A stretch of DNA of 64,000 nt from an uncultured Bacteroidota bacterium (GCA_913047695.1 CAJWUI010000002.1:124001-188000), one strand, 5' to 3'. Shown: positions 16,402 to 26,983, numbered from the stretch's first letter. Numbers and translations: made by a program. Notes: generated from the letters alone by a model not told the origin.

Positions 16402-18630
16402 GTGAAAAAATACATTTTAATACTATTAAGCCTATTAGGGTCTAAACTTTCAGCACAAGAAAATCTTCAGGGGAGATTACTAACTAAAGACGGTAGTGAA
16501 ACAATACCTCTTGTTGGAGCAAATGTTTTTTGGTTAAATACCCAAACAGGAACTGTAACTGATCAAGAAGGTAAATTTACAATTCCTTATTTAGGTCCAG
16601 AAGGAAAACTAATACTTAGTTACATCGGTTTTAAGTCAGATACATTGAGTGTTCAAAATAACAAGATGTTAATCAGATTTTTGAAGCCCAGCGATACAGA
16701 ATCACTGGATGAAGTAACAATCTTTCAAAGGAGAAAAGCCATACAAAAAGCCTATTTTGAGGCCCAAAATATAATAAACATAAATAGCGAAGAATTATTA
16801 AAAGCAGCATGTTGCAATCTCTCAGAAAGCTTCGAGACGAATCCTTCTATTGATGTTAATTTTTCAGATGCACTCACTGGCACTAAGCAAATACAAATGT
16901 TAGGACTAACCAGTCCATATTTGTTGATTAGCGAGGAAAATATTCCTATGGTTCGTGGAGCTTCTCAAGCTTACGGTCTTACTTTTACACCAGGAACATG
17001 GATTGAAAGTATTCAAATAACTAAAGGAACAGGAAGTGTAATCAATGGCTTCGAGAGTATTGCTGGTCAAATAAATACTGAAATAAAAAAACCCTTTTCA
17101 AGTGATCCACTATTTTTTAATCTGTTCAGTTCTAATATGGGCAGACGAGAAGCAAATTTTCAAGGGAGTTTGAAACTAAATAATAAATGGAGTACGAGTC
17201 TATTTATTCATGGTAATTTGCGCAATCAAAAGATAGATAACAACAGCGACTCATTTTTAGATGCTCCACTTACTGAGCAGGTGAATATTTTGAATCGTTG
17301 GCAATACACTGATTCAAAAAAAGGATGGGTTGGTTTTGGGAGTATTCGTTTAATGCAAGATGAAAAGCAAGTTGGTGAGTTAGATTTTATACCGGAAAGC
17401 AATAGGTATGAAAATTTCTTTTGGGGTAGTCAGATTAACACCACTAGAATAGATACTTCTTTGAAAATCGGATATGTATTTCCTGAATTATCTTATAAAA
17501 GTTTTGGTTTTCAATCTGCATATAGTAATCATATACAAGAGGCTTTTTATGGTTTTAGAAATTATGATATTGACCATCAGAGTTTTTATAGCAATATTTT
17601 ATATAACTCAATCATAGGGAACACCAAGAATAAATTTAAATTAGGATTTAATTTTTCATATGACCGTTATTTAGAAACGGTGGATACTTTTTATTTTAAT
17701 AGAAATGATATTTCTGTTGGTAGTTTCTTCGAATACAGCTATGATAGTTTGGAAAATTTTAATCTTGTAGCTGGTATTAGAGTTGATTCTCATAACCGTT
17801 TGGGAACTTTTGTTACACCTCGATTACACTTGAGGTATCTTCCTAATGAGACGACAATATTTAGAATTTCAGGAGGAAGTGGAAGAAAAGCAGCAAATAT
17901 TTTTGCTGAAAATCAAACTCTTTTTGGTACAAACCGCAGGATAAATATTTTAGAGAGTGGAGGATCTATTTATGGCTTAAATCCTGAGAAAGCATGGAAT
18001 TATGGAATTAGCATACGTCAGATTTTTAAACTTTTTGGAAGGGGTGGAGATATAACGGCGGATTATTATGTTACCAATTTTACCGATCAAGTGGTTGTAG
18101 ACTGGGAATCGGAAGGTCAAATCTCATTTTATAATTTAAAGGGTTTAAGCCGTGCGAATAGCTATCAATTATCAATTGACTACAACCCTTTAGAGCTTTT
18201 AAGTCTTCGTTTTGCTTATAAAAATTATGATGTAAAAACAACTTATGATTCGGGGTTTCTGCAAAGACCATTACAAGCTCAAAATAGATTTTTTGCAAAT
18301 TTTGGATGGGAAACAAAACGAAAAAATGATGGAGCTCAGTGGAGATGGGATTTAACTTACCATTATTTAGGACAACAACGATTAGTCTCTACCGTTCGAG
18401 ATCCTGAAGGGAGCTACTCTCCATCTTATGGACTTTGGAATAGTCAAATAACCTATGCTTTTACAAACAAATTTGAAGTTTATAGTGGGGTTGAAAATTT
18501 AGGAAATTTTAGACAATTGAATCCAATAATTGCAGCTGATGATCCTTTTGGAATAAATTTTGATTCTGCTCAGGTTTATGCACCAATTGTTGGGAGAATG
18601 GTTTACCTTGGTTTACGTTTAAATTTATAA
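16402..18630 (+). CDS. TonB-dependent outer-membrane receptor, probably for a metal
   Basis: This 742-residue receptor has a signal peptide ending at SAQ, a carboxypeptidase-regulatory-like beta-sandwich (about 20-100), a plug domain (about 115-235) and a 22-strand barrel ending in an aromatic C-terminus (LGLRLNL). A Cys-Cys pair occurs in KAACCNLSES at the start of the plug (about residue 135). This is unusual for SusC-like receptors and fits a thiophilic metal or metallophore cargo. The start is a GTG at 16402, directly before the signal peptide. It lies between the HYC_CC_PP protein and a secreted HMA protein; no SusD partner is present, which argues against a glycan substrate. Confidence 0.88.
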   Translation: MKKYILILLSLLGSKLSAQENLQGRLLTKDGSETIPLVGANVFWLNTQTGTVTDQEGKFTIPYLGPEGKLILSYIGFKSDTLSVQNNKMLIRFLKPSDTESLDEVTIFQRRKAIQKAYFEAQNIININSEELLKAACCNLSESFETNPSIDVNFSDALTGTKQIQMLGLTSPYLLISEENIPMVRGASQAYGLTFTPGTWIESIQITKGTGSVINGFESIAGQINTEIKKPFSSDPLFFNLFSSNMGRREANFQGSLKLNNKWSTSLFIHGNLRNQKIDNNSDSFLDAPLTEQVNILNRWQYTDSKKGWVGFGSIRLMQDEKQVGELDFIPESNRYENFFWGSQINTTRIDTSLKIGYVFPELSYKSFGFQSAYSNHIQEAFYGFRNYDIDHQSFYSNILYNSIIGNTKNKFKLGFNFSYDRYLETVDTFYFNRNDISVGSFFEYSYDSLENFNLVAGIRVDSHNRLGTFVTPRLHLRYLPNETTIFRISGGSGRKAANIFAENQTLFGTNRRINILESGGSIYGLNPEKAWNYGISIRQIFKLFGRGGDITADYYVTNFTDQVVVDWESEGQISFYNLKGLSRANSYQLSIDYNPLELLSLRFAYKNYDVKTTYDSGFLQRPLQAQNRFFANFGWETKRKNDGAQWRWDLTYHYLGQQRLVSTVRDPEGSYSPSYGLWNSQITYAFTNKFEVYSGVENLGNFRQLNPIIAADDPFGINFDSAQVYAPIVGRMVYLGLRLNL

Positions 18631-18652
18631 TTAACTTTACAATAAAAAAATT

Positions 18653-18991
18653 ATGAAGAAACCTATTTTCCTTTTTTTGTTTTTCATTTTGACAACTATT
18701 TCTGCTCAAAATGAAAAGAATAAAAAATCAAATTTCGAAGTAATTGGCAATTGTGAAATTTGTAAAAAACGAATTCAGAAAGCAGCTTTGTCTTTGAAAG
18801 GAGTAAAGATGGCTACATGGGACATACCATCAAATATTCTCTCTGTCACCTATAATTCAAACAAAATATTGCTAGATCAAATTCAAATTGCTATTGCTAA
18901 TGTTGGACATGATACACCATTATTTAAGGCTCCTGACAATATATATAATGAACTTCCTATTTGTTGTATTTACGAAAGAAAACTCAAATAA
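18653..18991 (+). CDS. Secreted HMA-domain metal-binding protein
   Basis: This 112-residue protein has a signal peptide ending near ISAQ and an HMA ferredoxin-like fold whose metal loop is NCEIC (CxxC), followed by the usual KGVKMATWD and SNILSVTYN strands. Two further Cys (PICCIYERK) lie at the very C-terminus. It is likely a periplasmic metal chaperone serving the TonB receptor encoded 22 bases upstream. It is the last gene before a strong bidirectional terminator. Confidence 0.82.
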   Translation: MKKPIFLFLFFILTTISAQNEKNKKSNFEVIGNCEICKKRIQKAALSLKGVKMATWDIPSNILSVTYNSNKILLDQIQIAIANVGHDTPLFKAPDNIYNELPICCIYERKLK

Positions 18992-19017
18992 AAAAGACCC
19001 TCATTTTAGGGTCTTTT
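18992..19017. terminator. Bidirectional intrinsic terminator
   Basis: A perfect 10-bp stem AAAAGACCCT/AGGGTCTTTT with a 6-base loop CATTTT gives a U-run on either strand. It lies between the convergent HMA gene and groEL and can stop both transcripts. Confidence 0.93.
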
Positions 19018-19027
19018 GAAATATTTA

Positions 19028-20677
<1,650 letters not shown>

Positions 20678-20947
20678 TTAAACGATAGCGAAAATATCGC
20701 TCTCTTTCATTATTAAATAATCTTTGCCATCGTGTTGTAGTTCAGTTCCAGAATATTTTCCATAAAGAACGTTATCTCCTACTTTTACAGTTATTGGATT
20801 TTCTTTTGTTCCAGAACCGATTGCGACAACAGTTCCTTTTTGTGGTTTTTCTTTTGCACTGTCAGGAATTATGATTCCAGATGACGTTTTAGTTTCAGCT
20901 GCAGCGGGTTCAACTAGAACACGATCTGCTAAAGGTTTAATACTCAT
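20678..20947 (-). CDS. groES: Co-chaperonin GroES
   Basis: This 89-residue GroES begins [10 protein letters not shown] and contains GTVVAIGSG and the [12 protein letters not shown] block. The mobile loop ([16 protein letters not shown]) is intact. I chose the ATG at 20947 rather than a TTG three codons upstream, because the family begins at this point. The 114 bases upstream hold two possible control elements: a sigma-54-like TTGGCAC box and a GACTGACA-N3-TGACA direct repeat that also occurs before miaB. Confidence 0.98.
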   Translation of the reverse strand: MSIKPLADRVLVEPAAAETKTSSGIIIPDSAKEKPQKGTVVAIGSGTKENPITVKVGDNVLYGKYSGTELQHDGKDYLIMKESDIFAIV

Positions 20948-20980
20948 ATTAATCAAATATTTAGTTTTAAAATCTACTTT

Positions 20981-20996
20981 TCATAAATTGTGCCAA
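20981..20996 (-). promoter_or_regulatory. Sigma-54-like -24 element before groES
   Basis: The minus strand reads TTGGCAC, then five bases, then ATGA. The first half matches the -24 consensus exactly; the -12 half (TTGC) is poor. A start about 12 bases further would leave a 20-25 base leader. A sigma-54 activator gene lies 1.7 kb away. Confidence 0.35.
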
Positions 20997-21029
20997 CATC
21001 TTTACCAGTCTAAAAATTTTAAAATTAAG

Positions 21030-21045
21030 TGTCAGCTTGTCAGTC
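21030..21045 (-). promoter_or_regulatory. GACTGACA-N3-TGACA direct repeat before groES
   Basis: The minus strand reads GACTGACAAGCTGACA, two TGACA units eight bases apart, 83 bases before the groES ATG. The same arrangement with 13 of 16 bases fixed (differing only in the spacer) occurs before miaB at 25450-25465. Probably an activator or repressor site; the factor is unknown. Confidence 0.5.
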
Positions 21046-21061
21046 AATTATAAACAAAAAA

Positions 21062-21439
21062 TCAGTTATCAGCTCCAGGGATTTCTGGTATTGGAACTTC
21101 ATTTGGATTAGCTTCTGGTATTTCTTGTATGGGTTGTTCAATCGGATTTTCAAAATTTTCAGGAATACTGGAATCTTCTATTAATTTTGAATCATTAAGA
21201 TCGTTGCCTGTAGAAAGTGTAATATTTGATACCAATATTAAAGCCAAAAGTGACGTTGCCAATATCCAAGTGCTACGATCCAAAAAATCTGAAGTTTTTT
21301 GAACACCACCCAATTGTTGTGTCCCACCTCCAAAGGATGAGGACAAACCTCCACCTTTAGGATTTTGAACCATAATTACCAATACAAGCAAAAAGCATAC
21401 AATAATAATCAATACAACAAAAATAGAAAATGTACTCAT
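21062..21439 (-). CDS. secG: Preprotein translocase subunit SecG
   Basis: This 125-residue protein has two membrane helices (about 4-24 and 56-76) around the SecG loop MVQNPKGGGLSSSFGG (about 23-38). The acidic, Pro-rich C-terminal tail of ~45 residues (EIPEANPNEVPIPEIPG) is an extension often found in Bacteroidota. SecG assists SecYE/SecA translocation. It is the last gene of the miaB operon, and its ATG shares one base with the preceding stop (TGATG). Confidence 0.93.
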   Translation of the reverse strand: MSTFSIFVVLIIIVCFLLVLVIMVQNPKGGGLSSSFGGGTQQLGGVQKTSDFLDRSTWILATSLLALILVSNITLSTGNDLNDSKLIEDSSIPENFENPIEQPIQEIPEANPNEVPIPEIPGADN

Positions 21440-22149
21440 CAGCTATTTTTTAGTTTTTTAATTTCTTTGATTTGGTTTGCAAATAAACTATTTTTTTCCG
21501 GATATTTCAAACCTAATATCTGGTAAGCTTCGATAGCCTTTCTAAATTTTTTTTGTTTTACGAAGACTTTTGCCAATGTTTCAGTCATGAGCTCGTCATT
21601 TGGTGACCAACTTTTTTCACTCAGATCTTCAATGTTTTTGAGGTTTTTATCTGGGATTATTCTTTCAGGGATTTTTAAGAAATCATCTAATAGTTGAAAA
21701 TTTTCAAGATTATCATTTTTTTCAAATGATTTTTTATCAGAGTTCAAAATAATGGCCCATTCAGAAAATTCGAGAGTTTTCGATGAAAAGTCAGGACTTT
21801 TTGTATTTGCATCTATGTTTTCTTCTTCATTGACTTGACTTCTATCATGAGATGTAAGATTATCTTTAGTCGATCCACTTTTCTTTTTAGAAGATTTTCT
21901 GGCAATCAAATCAGTTTCAATGAATTGATATAATAATTCTCTATCATATGTTGCAACTGAAGTATGTGATAGAATTTTATCAAATGACAAAACTTCTTGC
22001 TTTTGAAGGGCTTTGAGATAATATGCTCTTACAAGATGAAAGTTTGGATAATTTTTCGAAAGCTCTTCAAGTTTTAATAAGTGATCCGGATTATTTGGAT
22101 CAAAATTATCAATTAATGAAAATAAACTTTTTGAATCTTTTACTACCAT
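21439..22149 (-). CDS. TPR-like helical protein of unknown function
   Basis: This 236-residue protein has no signal peptide. Its N-terminal and C-terminal parts look like helical repeats (NYPNFHLVRAYYLKAL; KVFVKQKKFRKAIEAYQILGLKYP, a TPR-like unit near residue 205), separated by a charged linker (about 85-150). It overlaps lptE by 7 bases and secG by 1 base, so expression is coupled with these envelope genes. A cytoplasmic adaptor role is possible, but no function can be assigned. Confidence 0.75.
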   Translation of the reverse strand: MVVKDSKSLFSLIDNFDPNNPDHLLKLEELSKNYPNFHLVRAYYLKALQKQEVLSFDKILSHTSVATYDRELLYQFIETDLIARKSSKKKSGSTKDNLTSHDRSQVNEEENIDANTKSPDFSSKTLEFSEWAIILNSDKKSFEKNDNLENFQLLDDFLKIPERIIPDKNLKNIEDLSEKSWSPNDELMTETLAKVFVKQKKFRKAIEAYQILGLKYPEKNSLFANQIKEIKKLKNS

Positions 22150-22667
22150 TTTGCTAGTGTATCATTAAATATGTCTTGCGTAATTCTATCAAAAATCTCT
22201 TTGTGTGCTGTGTCAATCACGTCATAGACTTGAAGTTCAGCAGGGAAATCATAGAAAAATGAATATGTTCTTTCAAAATTGTCATCTTCACTTTTTATAT
22301 TAAAAAAACGAAATGCAACTGCCATTCTTAGTCGATTTTGTGCAGCTGTATTTTCAGCAGTTGCAGACATTGGAGTAACACTATATTCAGTAATTTCTCC
22401 TTCATAAATAAGTTGCCCTTCTTTACTCACTAAGTTCAAGTTTGTCTGATTCATAATAATATCTTGAAGTGCGTTAGTAAAATCATTATCTAATCCTGGT
22501 TCTATTATTGAGCCAGGACGATTACCAGCAAGATTTTCAAAAAAATTAACCTGAAAAGTTGTTACACCCGGTGGGATAGATGCACCTGTGAAGGAATAAA
22601 TTCCACATTTACATTGCAAAACTAAAAATGTAAATAAAACCAAAAGCTTAAATTTTTTCAGGTTCAT
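22143..22667 (-). CDS. lptE: LPS-assembly lipoprotein LptE
   Basis: This 174-residue lipoprotein has a short signal peptide with a lipobox at LQC19 (C21 is an alternative) followed by GIYSFTGASIPPG, the start typical of Bacteroidota LptE, and a LptE-like fold with YEGEITEYSVTPM near residue 88. LptE plugs the LptD barrel that inserts lipopolysaccharide in the outer membrane. Its start lies 20 bases inside the end of the sigma-54 activator gene and its end overlaps the TPR-like gene by 7 bases. Confidence 0.88.
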   Translation of the reverse strand: MNLKKFKLLVLFTFLVLQCKCGIYSFTGASIPPGVTTFQVNFFENLAGNRPGSIIEPGLDNDFTNALQDIIMNQTNLNLVSKEGQLIYEGEITEYSVTPMSATAENTAAQNRLRMAVAFRFFNIKSEDDNFERTYSFFYDFPAELQVYDVIDTAHKEIFDRITQDIFNDTLAKW

Positions 22668-23916
22668 TAAGATCGAATTGTTTAATTTTTCTATATAATG
22701 TTCTTTCAGATATACCCAATTCTTGGGCCGCCAATTTACGTTTCCCCTTACTTCGGATTAATGCCTGCTTAATCATCTCGAGTTCTTTCTCGTGGAGGGA
22801 AAGAGGTTCCTCTTCTTCCTCTATTGTTTCGGCATAGGAGTATTTATCTAATGTCTCAACTTTATTAATTTTCTCATGGGTATTATTAATTGGCACAGAA
22901 TCTATTGTACTTTTTTCCGGGTTAGTCTCTTTCCCATAAATTTTTTCAATTAGACTTTGGTTTTTCTCATTTATTTCATTTTGACTTCCGTTTTTTATTA
23001 AATCAAGCGTCAGTTTCTTTAAATCATTTAGATCATTTTTCATGTCAAAAAGAACTTTGTAAAGTATTTCCCTCTCAGAGCCAAAATCACTTTTACTATT
23101 TTTTTTGTCTATCAACGCTGGTAGTTGAGGCTTTCGATCAGGCAGATAAGTGCTTAAGCAAGATACATTAATTTCTCTTTCTTTTTCTAATACTGAAATC
23201 TGCTCAGCAACGTTACGAAGTTGTCTTATATTACCACTCCACCTGAAGTTCATTAACAATTCTTGCGAGTGTTTATCGAGTTTTATAGGAGGCATATGAT
23301 ATTTTTGAGCAAAGTCAGATGCAAATTTTCTAAAAAGTAAAATAATATCTTCTTTTCTCTCTCTTAGAGGAGGCAGTCCTATTTCAACCGTGCTTAATCT
23401 ATAATATAAATCTTCTCTAAATCTTTCTTTAGATATCGCTTCAGTGATATTAACATTTGTTGCTGCTACTATTCTGACGTTTGTCTTTTGAACTTTCGAA
23501 GATCCTACTTTTATAAATTCACCGCTTTCAAGAATTCTTAGTAATCGTACTTGAGTTTGCATTGGCAATTCACCTACTTCGTCAAGGAAAATACTTCCAC
23601 CATCTGCAACTTCAAAATAACCGGCTCTTGTTTGGGATGCTCCTGTAAATGCACCTTTTTCGTGACCAAAAAGTTCACTATCTATTGTCCCCTCTGGTAT
23701 AGCACCGCAATTCACAGCTATGTATTTATTATGTTTCCTATGTGAATATTGATGTATAATTTTTGGAATACTTTCTTTCCCGACACCACTTTCCCCTATT
23801 ACTAGAACCGAAATATCGGTATTAGAAACACGTAGGCACTTTTCTAAAGCACGATTCAACCCAATGTTATTACCTATAATGCCAAAACGTTGTTTAACTG
23901 ATTGTAATGAATCCAT
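22648..23916 (-). CDS. Sigma-54-dependent transcriptional activator (AAA+ with Fis-type HTH)
   Basis: This 422-residue protein lacks a receiver or PAS domain. The AAA+ core starts almost at once: Walker A GESGVGKE (41-48), the sigma-54-contacting loop GAFTGA (88-93), Walker B GGSIFLDEVGE, then ATNVN and NIRQLRN motifs. A linker of ~110 residues follows, and a Fis-type helix-turn-helix at the end (RKLAAQELGISERTLYRKI). Without a sensory domain it may be controlled by level or by a partner. The ATG at 23916 was chosen over a TTG 12 codons upstream because it avoids overlap with miaB and matches the family start MDSLQSVKQRFGIIG. Confidence 0.93.
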   Translation of the reverse strand: MDSLQSVKQRFGIIGNNIGLNRALEKCLRVSNTDISVLVIGESGVGKESIPKIIHQYSHRKHNKYIAVNCGAIPEGTIDSELFGHEKGAFTGASQTRAGYFEVADGGSIFLDEVGELPMQTQVRLLRILESGEFIKVGSSKVQKTNVRIVAATNVNITEAISKERFREDLYYRLSTVEIGLPPLRERKEDIILLFRKFASDFAQKYHMPPIKLDKHSQELLMNFRWSGNIRQLRNVAEQISVLEKEREINVSCLSTYLPDRKPQLPALIDKKNSKSDFGSEREILYKVLFDMKNDLNDLKKLTLDLIKNGSQNEINEKNQSLIEKIYGKETNPEKSTIDSVPINNTHEKINKVETLDKYSYAETIEEEEEPLSLHEKELEMIKQALIRSKGKRKLAAQELGISERTLYRKIKQFDLNEPEKI

Positions 23917-23917
23917 A

Positions 23918-25387
23918 TTAAATTCGATTTGATATTTTAATTGCTTTTCCAATTAGCGTTGCAGAAGTACAACTCTTAATTTTCACGTCAACAAATTCAC
24001 CTGTTTTGTAATTTTCTTTAGGGAAAACTACAACAGTATTTTGTTGAGTCCTTCCACTCCAAAAATATTCTGATTTTCTAGAAACCTTTTCAATTAAAAC
24101 ACAAACTATTTTACCTAAATATTGCTGAGTTCTATAGAGGCTATGTTTTTGCTGTTTTTTGATAATTTCATTTAAACGTTGCTTTTTTATATTATCCTCA
24201 ATATCATCAGATATTTTTTTTGCAGCCATAGTTCCAGGTCGTTCCGAATATGCAAACATAAATCCAAAGTCATATTTTACATAATCCATTAGTTTTAGTG
24301 TGTTTAGATGATCCTCAGCAGTTTCAGTTGGAAATCCTGCAATCATATCATGTGAAATTCCACAATCAGGAAGAATTGTGCGAATTGAATCTATTAGCCT
24401 AAAATATTCTTGTATTGTGTGCTGGCGATTCATTTTTTTCAAAATTCTATTACTCCCCGATTGAACTGGCAGGTGAATATGATTGCAAATATTTTTGTAT
24501 TTGGCCATTATTTTTATTACCTCAACGGTCATATCTTGAGGATTGGATGTGGAAAATCTAATCCTAATTTTAGGAAATGCCTCGGCAACTATGCTCAATA
24601 AGTTGTGAAATCTTAATGCAGTTTTACGCTGAATGATGGAAGCCTTTTTGAAGTCTTTTTTTAAGCCACCGCCGAACCAGAGATAGCTATCTACATTTTG
24701 TCCTAGCAAGGTAACTTCCTTATATCCCTTGCATTTCAGTTCTTCAATTTCTTCTAAGATACTTTTAGGATCACGACTTCTTTCTCTACCTCTAGTGAAG
24801 GGCACAACACAAAAGGTGCACATATTATCACAACCTCGTGTAATAGAAACGAATGCAGATATTCCATTTGAGTTTAATCTTATTGGAGATATATCTCCGT
24901 ATGTTTCGTCTTTTGATAAAACCACATTCACAGCCTCATTTTCGTTTTCAACCTCTTGTAATAGCCTAGGAATATCTTTGTAAGCATCTGGACCCACGAC
25001 TAAGTCAACAATTTTTTCCTCTTCAAGAAACTTTCTTTTCAATCGTTCTGCCATACATCCCATTACACCAACCTTCGTTTTAGAATTTTTTTCTTTAATA
25101 GATTCAAAAAACTCTAATCTTTTACGAACTGTTTTTTCAGCTTTATCTCTAATTGAGCAAGTGTTTATAAGAATTAAGGAAGCTTTATCTAACTTTTTAG
25201 TTATAGTATAACCATCTTCGATCAAAATAGAGGCCACTATTTCACTATCAGCAAAATTCATTTGGCAACCATAGCTTTCAATGTAAACCCTTTTGGAGGT
25301 TTTCTTAATTAATCTATTTAAATAGTGATTATTTGAAATTTCCGATACAAGGTTTTTGTCCAAAGATTTAAATTCGTCCGCTCCCAT
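23918..25387 (-). CDS. miaB: tRNA-2-methylthio-N6-isopentenyladenosine synthase MiaB
   Basis: This 489-residue radical-SAM methylthiotransferase has the N-terminal MTTase domain with its three cluster cysteines (ESYGCQMN, NTCSIRDKAE, GCMAER), the radical-SAM motif CDNMCTFC with PFTRGRERSRDP, and a C-terminal TRAM domain. It adds the 2-methylthio group to i6A37 of tRNAs reading UNN codons. An N-terminal extension of ~30 residues precedes the MTTase domain. It is the first gene of the operon miaB - activator - lptE - TPR - secG. Confidence 0.97.
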   Translation of the reverse strand: MGADEFKSLDKNLVSEISNNHYLNRLIKKTSKRVYIESYGCQMNFADSEIVASILIEDGYTITKKLDKASLILINTCSIRDKAEKTVRKRLEFFESIKEKNSKTKVGVMGCMAERLKRKFLEEEKIVDLVVGPDAYKDIPRLLQEVENENEAVNVVLSKDETYGDISPIRLNSNGISAFVSITRGCDNMCTFCVVPFTRGRERSRDPKSILEEIEELKCKGYKEVTLLGQNVDSYLWFGGGLKKDFKKASIIQRKTALRFHNLLSIVAEAFPKIRIRFSTSNPQDMTVEVIKIMAKYKNICNHIHLPVQSGSNRILKKMNRQHTIQEYFRLIDSIRTILPDCGISHDMIAGFPTETAEDHLNTLKLMDYVKYDFGFMFAYSERPGTMAAKKISDDIEDNIKKQRLNEIIKKQQKHSLYRTQQYLGKIVCVLIEKVSRKSEYFWSGRTQQNTVVVFPKENYKTGEFVDVKIKSCTSATLIGKAIKISNRI

Positions 25388-25449
25388 AAATTACTTGAAG
25401 GTGAAATTTTAAATTTTAATTAACAAAATTACAAAAAAGACAATCATAT

Positions 25450-25465
25450 TGTCATTTTGTCAGTC
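25450..25465 (-). promoter_or_regulatory. GACTGACA-N3-TGACA direct repeat before miaB
   Basis: The minus strand reads GACTGACAAAATGACA, 63 bases before the miaB ATG, nearly identical to the site before groES. The 197-base gap 25388-25584 holds no gene, and I see no clear sigma-54 or -7 box in it. Confidence 0.5.
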
Positions 25466-25584
25466 TTTTTATAAAATTACTAATATTTGAGGCTTTATTC
25501 TTTGATAATATTATTAACAGGTAAAAATATTGTACATCATTCTCAATTTTTTTGGTTTTTTATGTTTGCAAAATTTATTTAACT

Positions 25585-26967
25585 TCAAATTTCTAAGCCT
25601 GTTTTTCTTAAAGCATTAAATCCTCCTTTAATATCTGTAAAGTTGTGAATTCCTTTGCTTTTTAAAATTGAAGCAGCTATCATACTTCTATAACCTCCAG
25701 CACAATGCGTGTAAAAAGTGTCATTTAAACGGAAATTGCTAATTTTTTTATTTAAAAAGTCAAGTGGAATATTTTGAGCATTCGGAATATATCCTGAACT
25801 GTATTCACCTGATTTGCGCAAGTCAAATACTTTTAAATTTTCGTTTTGAATCAATTTTTTAAAAGCAACTGAGTCAATTTGATTTACACTAGTAGTTAAC
25901 TTACCTTGCATTTTCCAGTTTTTTATCCCCCCTTTGAGGTACCCAAGACTATTGTCAAAACCTACACGTGCCAATCTTGTAACAGTCTCTTCAACTCTAT
26001 CATCTGGCGTTACAAGTAAAATAGGCTTTGTGACATCTTCAACAATTGTTCCAACCCAAGGCGCAAAGCTACCATCAATACCAATAAATATAGAATTTGG
26101 TATGTGTTCTTCAGCAAAATTGTCTTGATGCCTAACATCAAGTATCAAGGCATTTTTCTTTTTTACAATATTCTCGAACAGATTTGGAGCTAGAGGAGTT
26201 GTCCCAGATAAAATAATTTTATCTATATCATCATAACCCTCTTTATTCATTTTTACATTTAAAGGGAAATAATTAGGGGGTGGGTTTAATCCATTTGTTA
26301 CCTCTTTAATAAATTCATCCTTGGTCATAGCAGACCGAAGGGCATAATTTGTTTTCTTTTGCTCTCCAATTGTACTTACTGTTTCGTCACTTAAATTTTT
26401 CCCACATGCAGAACCAGCACCATGCCCCGGGTAAACCAATACATCATCATTCAAGGGCATGATTTTTTCTCTAAGGCTGTCATAAAGTATCCCTGCAAGG
26501 TCTTCTTGACTAGTGTTGTTGGCTTTTTGAGCAAGATCTGGACGTCCAACATCCCCAATAAAAAGTGTATCTCCACTAAAGATCGCGATATCTTTTTTCG
26601 AGGAATCGATTAATAAATAAGTTGTACTTTCCATTGTATGGCCTGGTGTATGTAATGCCTTGATCGTGATTTCACCAATTTTAAACTCTTGTCCATCTTT
26701 AGCAATAAGTGCATCAAATTTAGTGTTAGCATTTGGGCCGAAAATAATCTTAGCACCAGTCTTTTTTGCAAGTGTTAGATGACCACTAACAAAGTCAGCA
26801 TGAAAATGAGTTTCGAAAATAAATCTTATTCTTGCATTAGCTTTTTCAGCTTTTTGTATGTAGGGATTAATCTCCCTTAGCGGATCAATAATAGCTACTT
26901 CATTACCACTTTGAATATAATATGACCCTTGAGATAAACATTTAGTATAGATTTGTTCAATAACCAT
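25585..26967 (-). CDS. MBL-fold hydrolase with two rhodanese domains (CstB/persulfide dioxygenase-like)
   Basis: This 460-residue protein has a metallo-beta-lactamase domain (about 1-250) with metal motif THFHADFVSGH (last His of HxHxDH replaced by Phe, as in CstB-like enzymes), FSGDTLF and YPGHG. Two rhodanese domains follow, about 260-355 and 365-460. Only the second has a catalytic Cys (THCAGGYRS); the first has PDDRVE there and is inactive. Such proteins oxidise persulfides in sulfide detoxification. I used the ATG at 26967, not the TTG two codons before. It follows the SulP gene by 16 bases, so the two probably form a sulfur-oxyanion unit. Confidence 0.88.
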   Translation of the reverse strand: MVIEQIYTKCLSQGSYYIQSGNEVAIIDPLREINPYIQKAEKANARIRFIFETHFHADFVSGHLTLAKKTGAKIIFGPNANTKFDALIAKDGQEFKIGEITIKALHTPGHTMESTTYLLIDSSKKDIAIFSGDTLFIGDVGRPDLAQKANNTSQEDLAGILYDSLREKIMPLNDDVLVYPGHGAGSACGKNLSDETVSTIGEQKKTNYALRSAMTKDEFIKEVTNGLNPPPNYFPLNVKMNKEGYDDIDKIILSGTTPLAPNLFENIVKKKNALILDVRHQDNFAEEHIPNSIFIGIDGSFAPWVGTIVEDVTKPILLVTPDDRVEETVTRLARVGFDNSLGYLKGGIKNWKMQGKLTTSVNQIDSVAFKKLIQNENLKVFDLRKSGEYSSGYIPNAQNIPLDFLNKKISNFRLNDTFYTHCAGGYRSMIAASILKSKGIHNFTDIKGGFNALRKTGLEI

Positions 26968-26983
26968 TTTCAAATTTAATTTT

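Noticed and set aside
25388-25584. Sigma-54 promoter before miaB
   Set aside because: No TGG-N10-GC pair with correct spacing follows the direct repeat; TTGT matches lack a -24 half.
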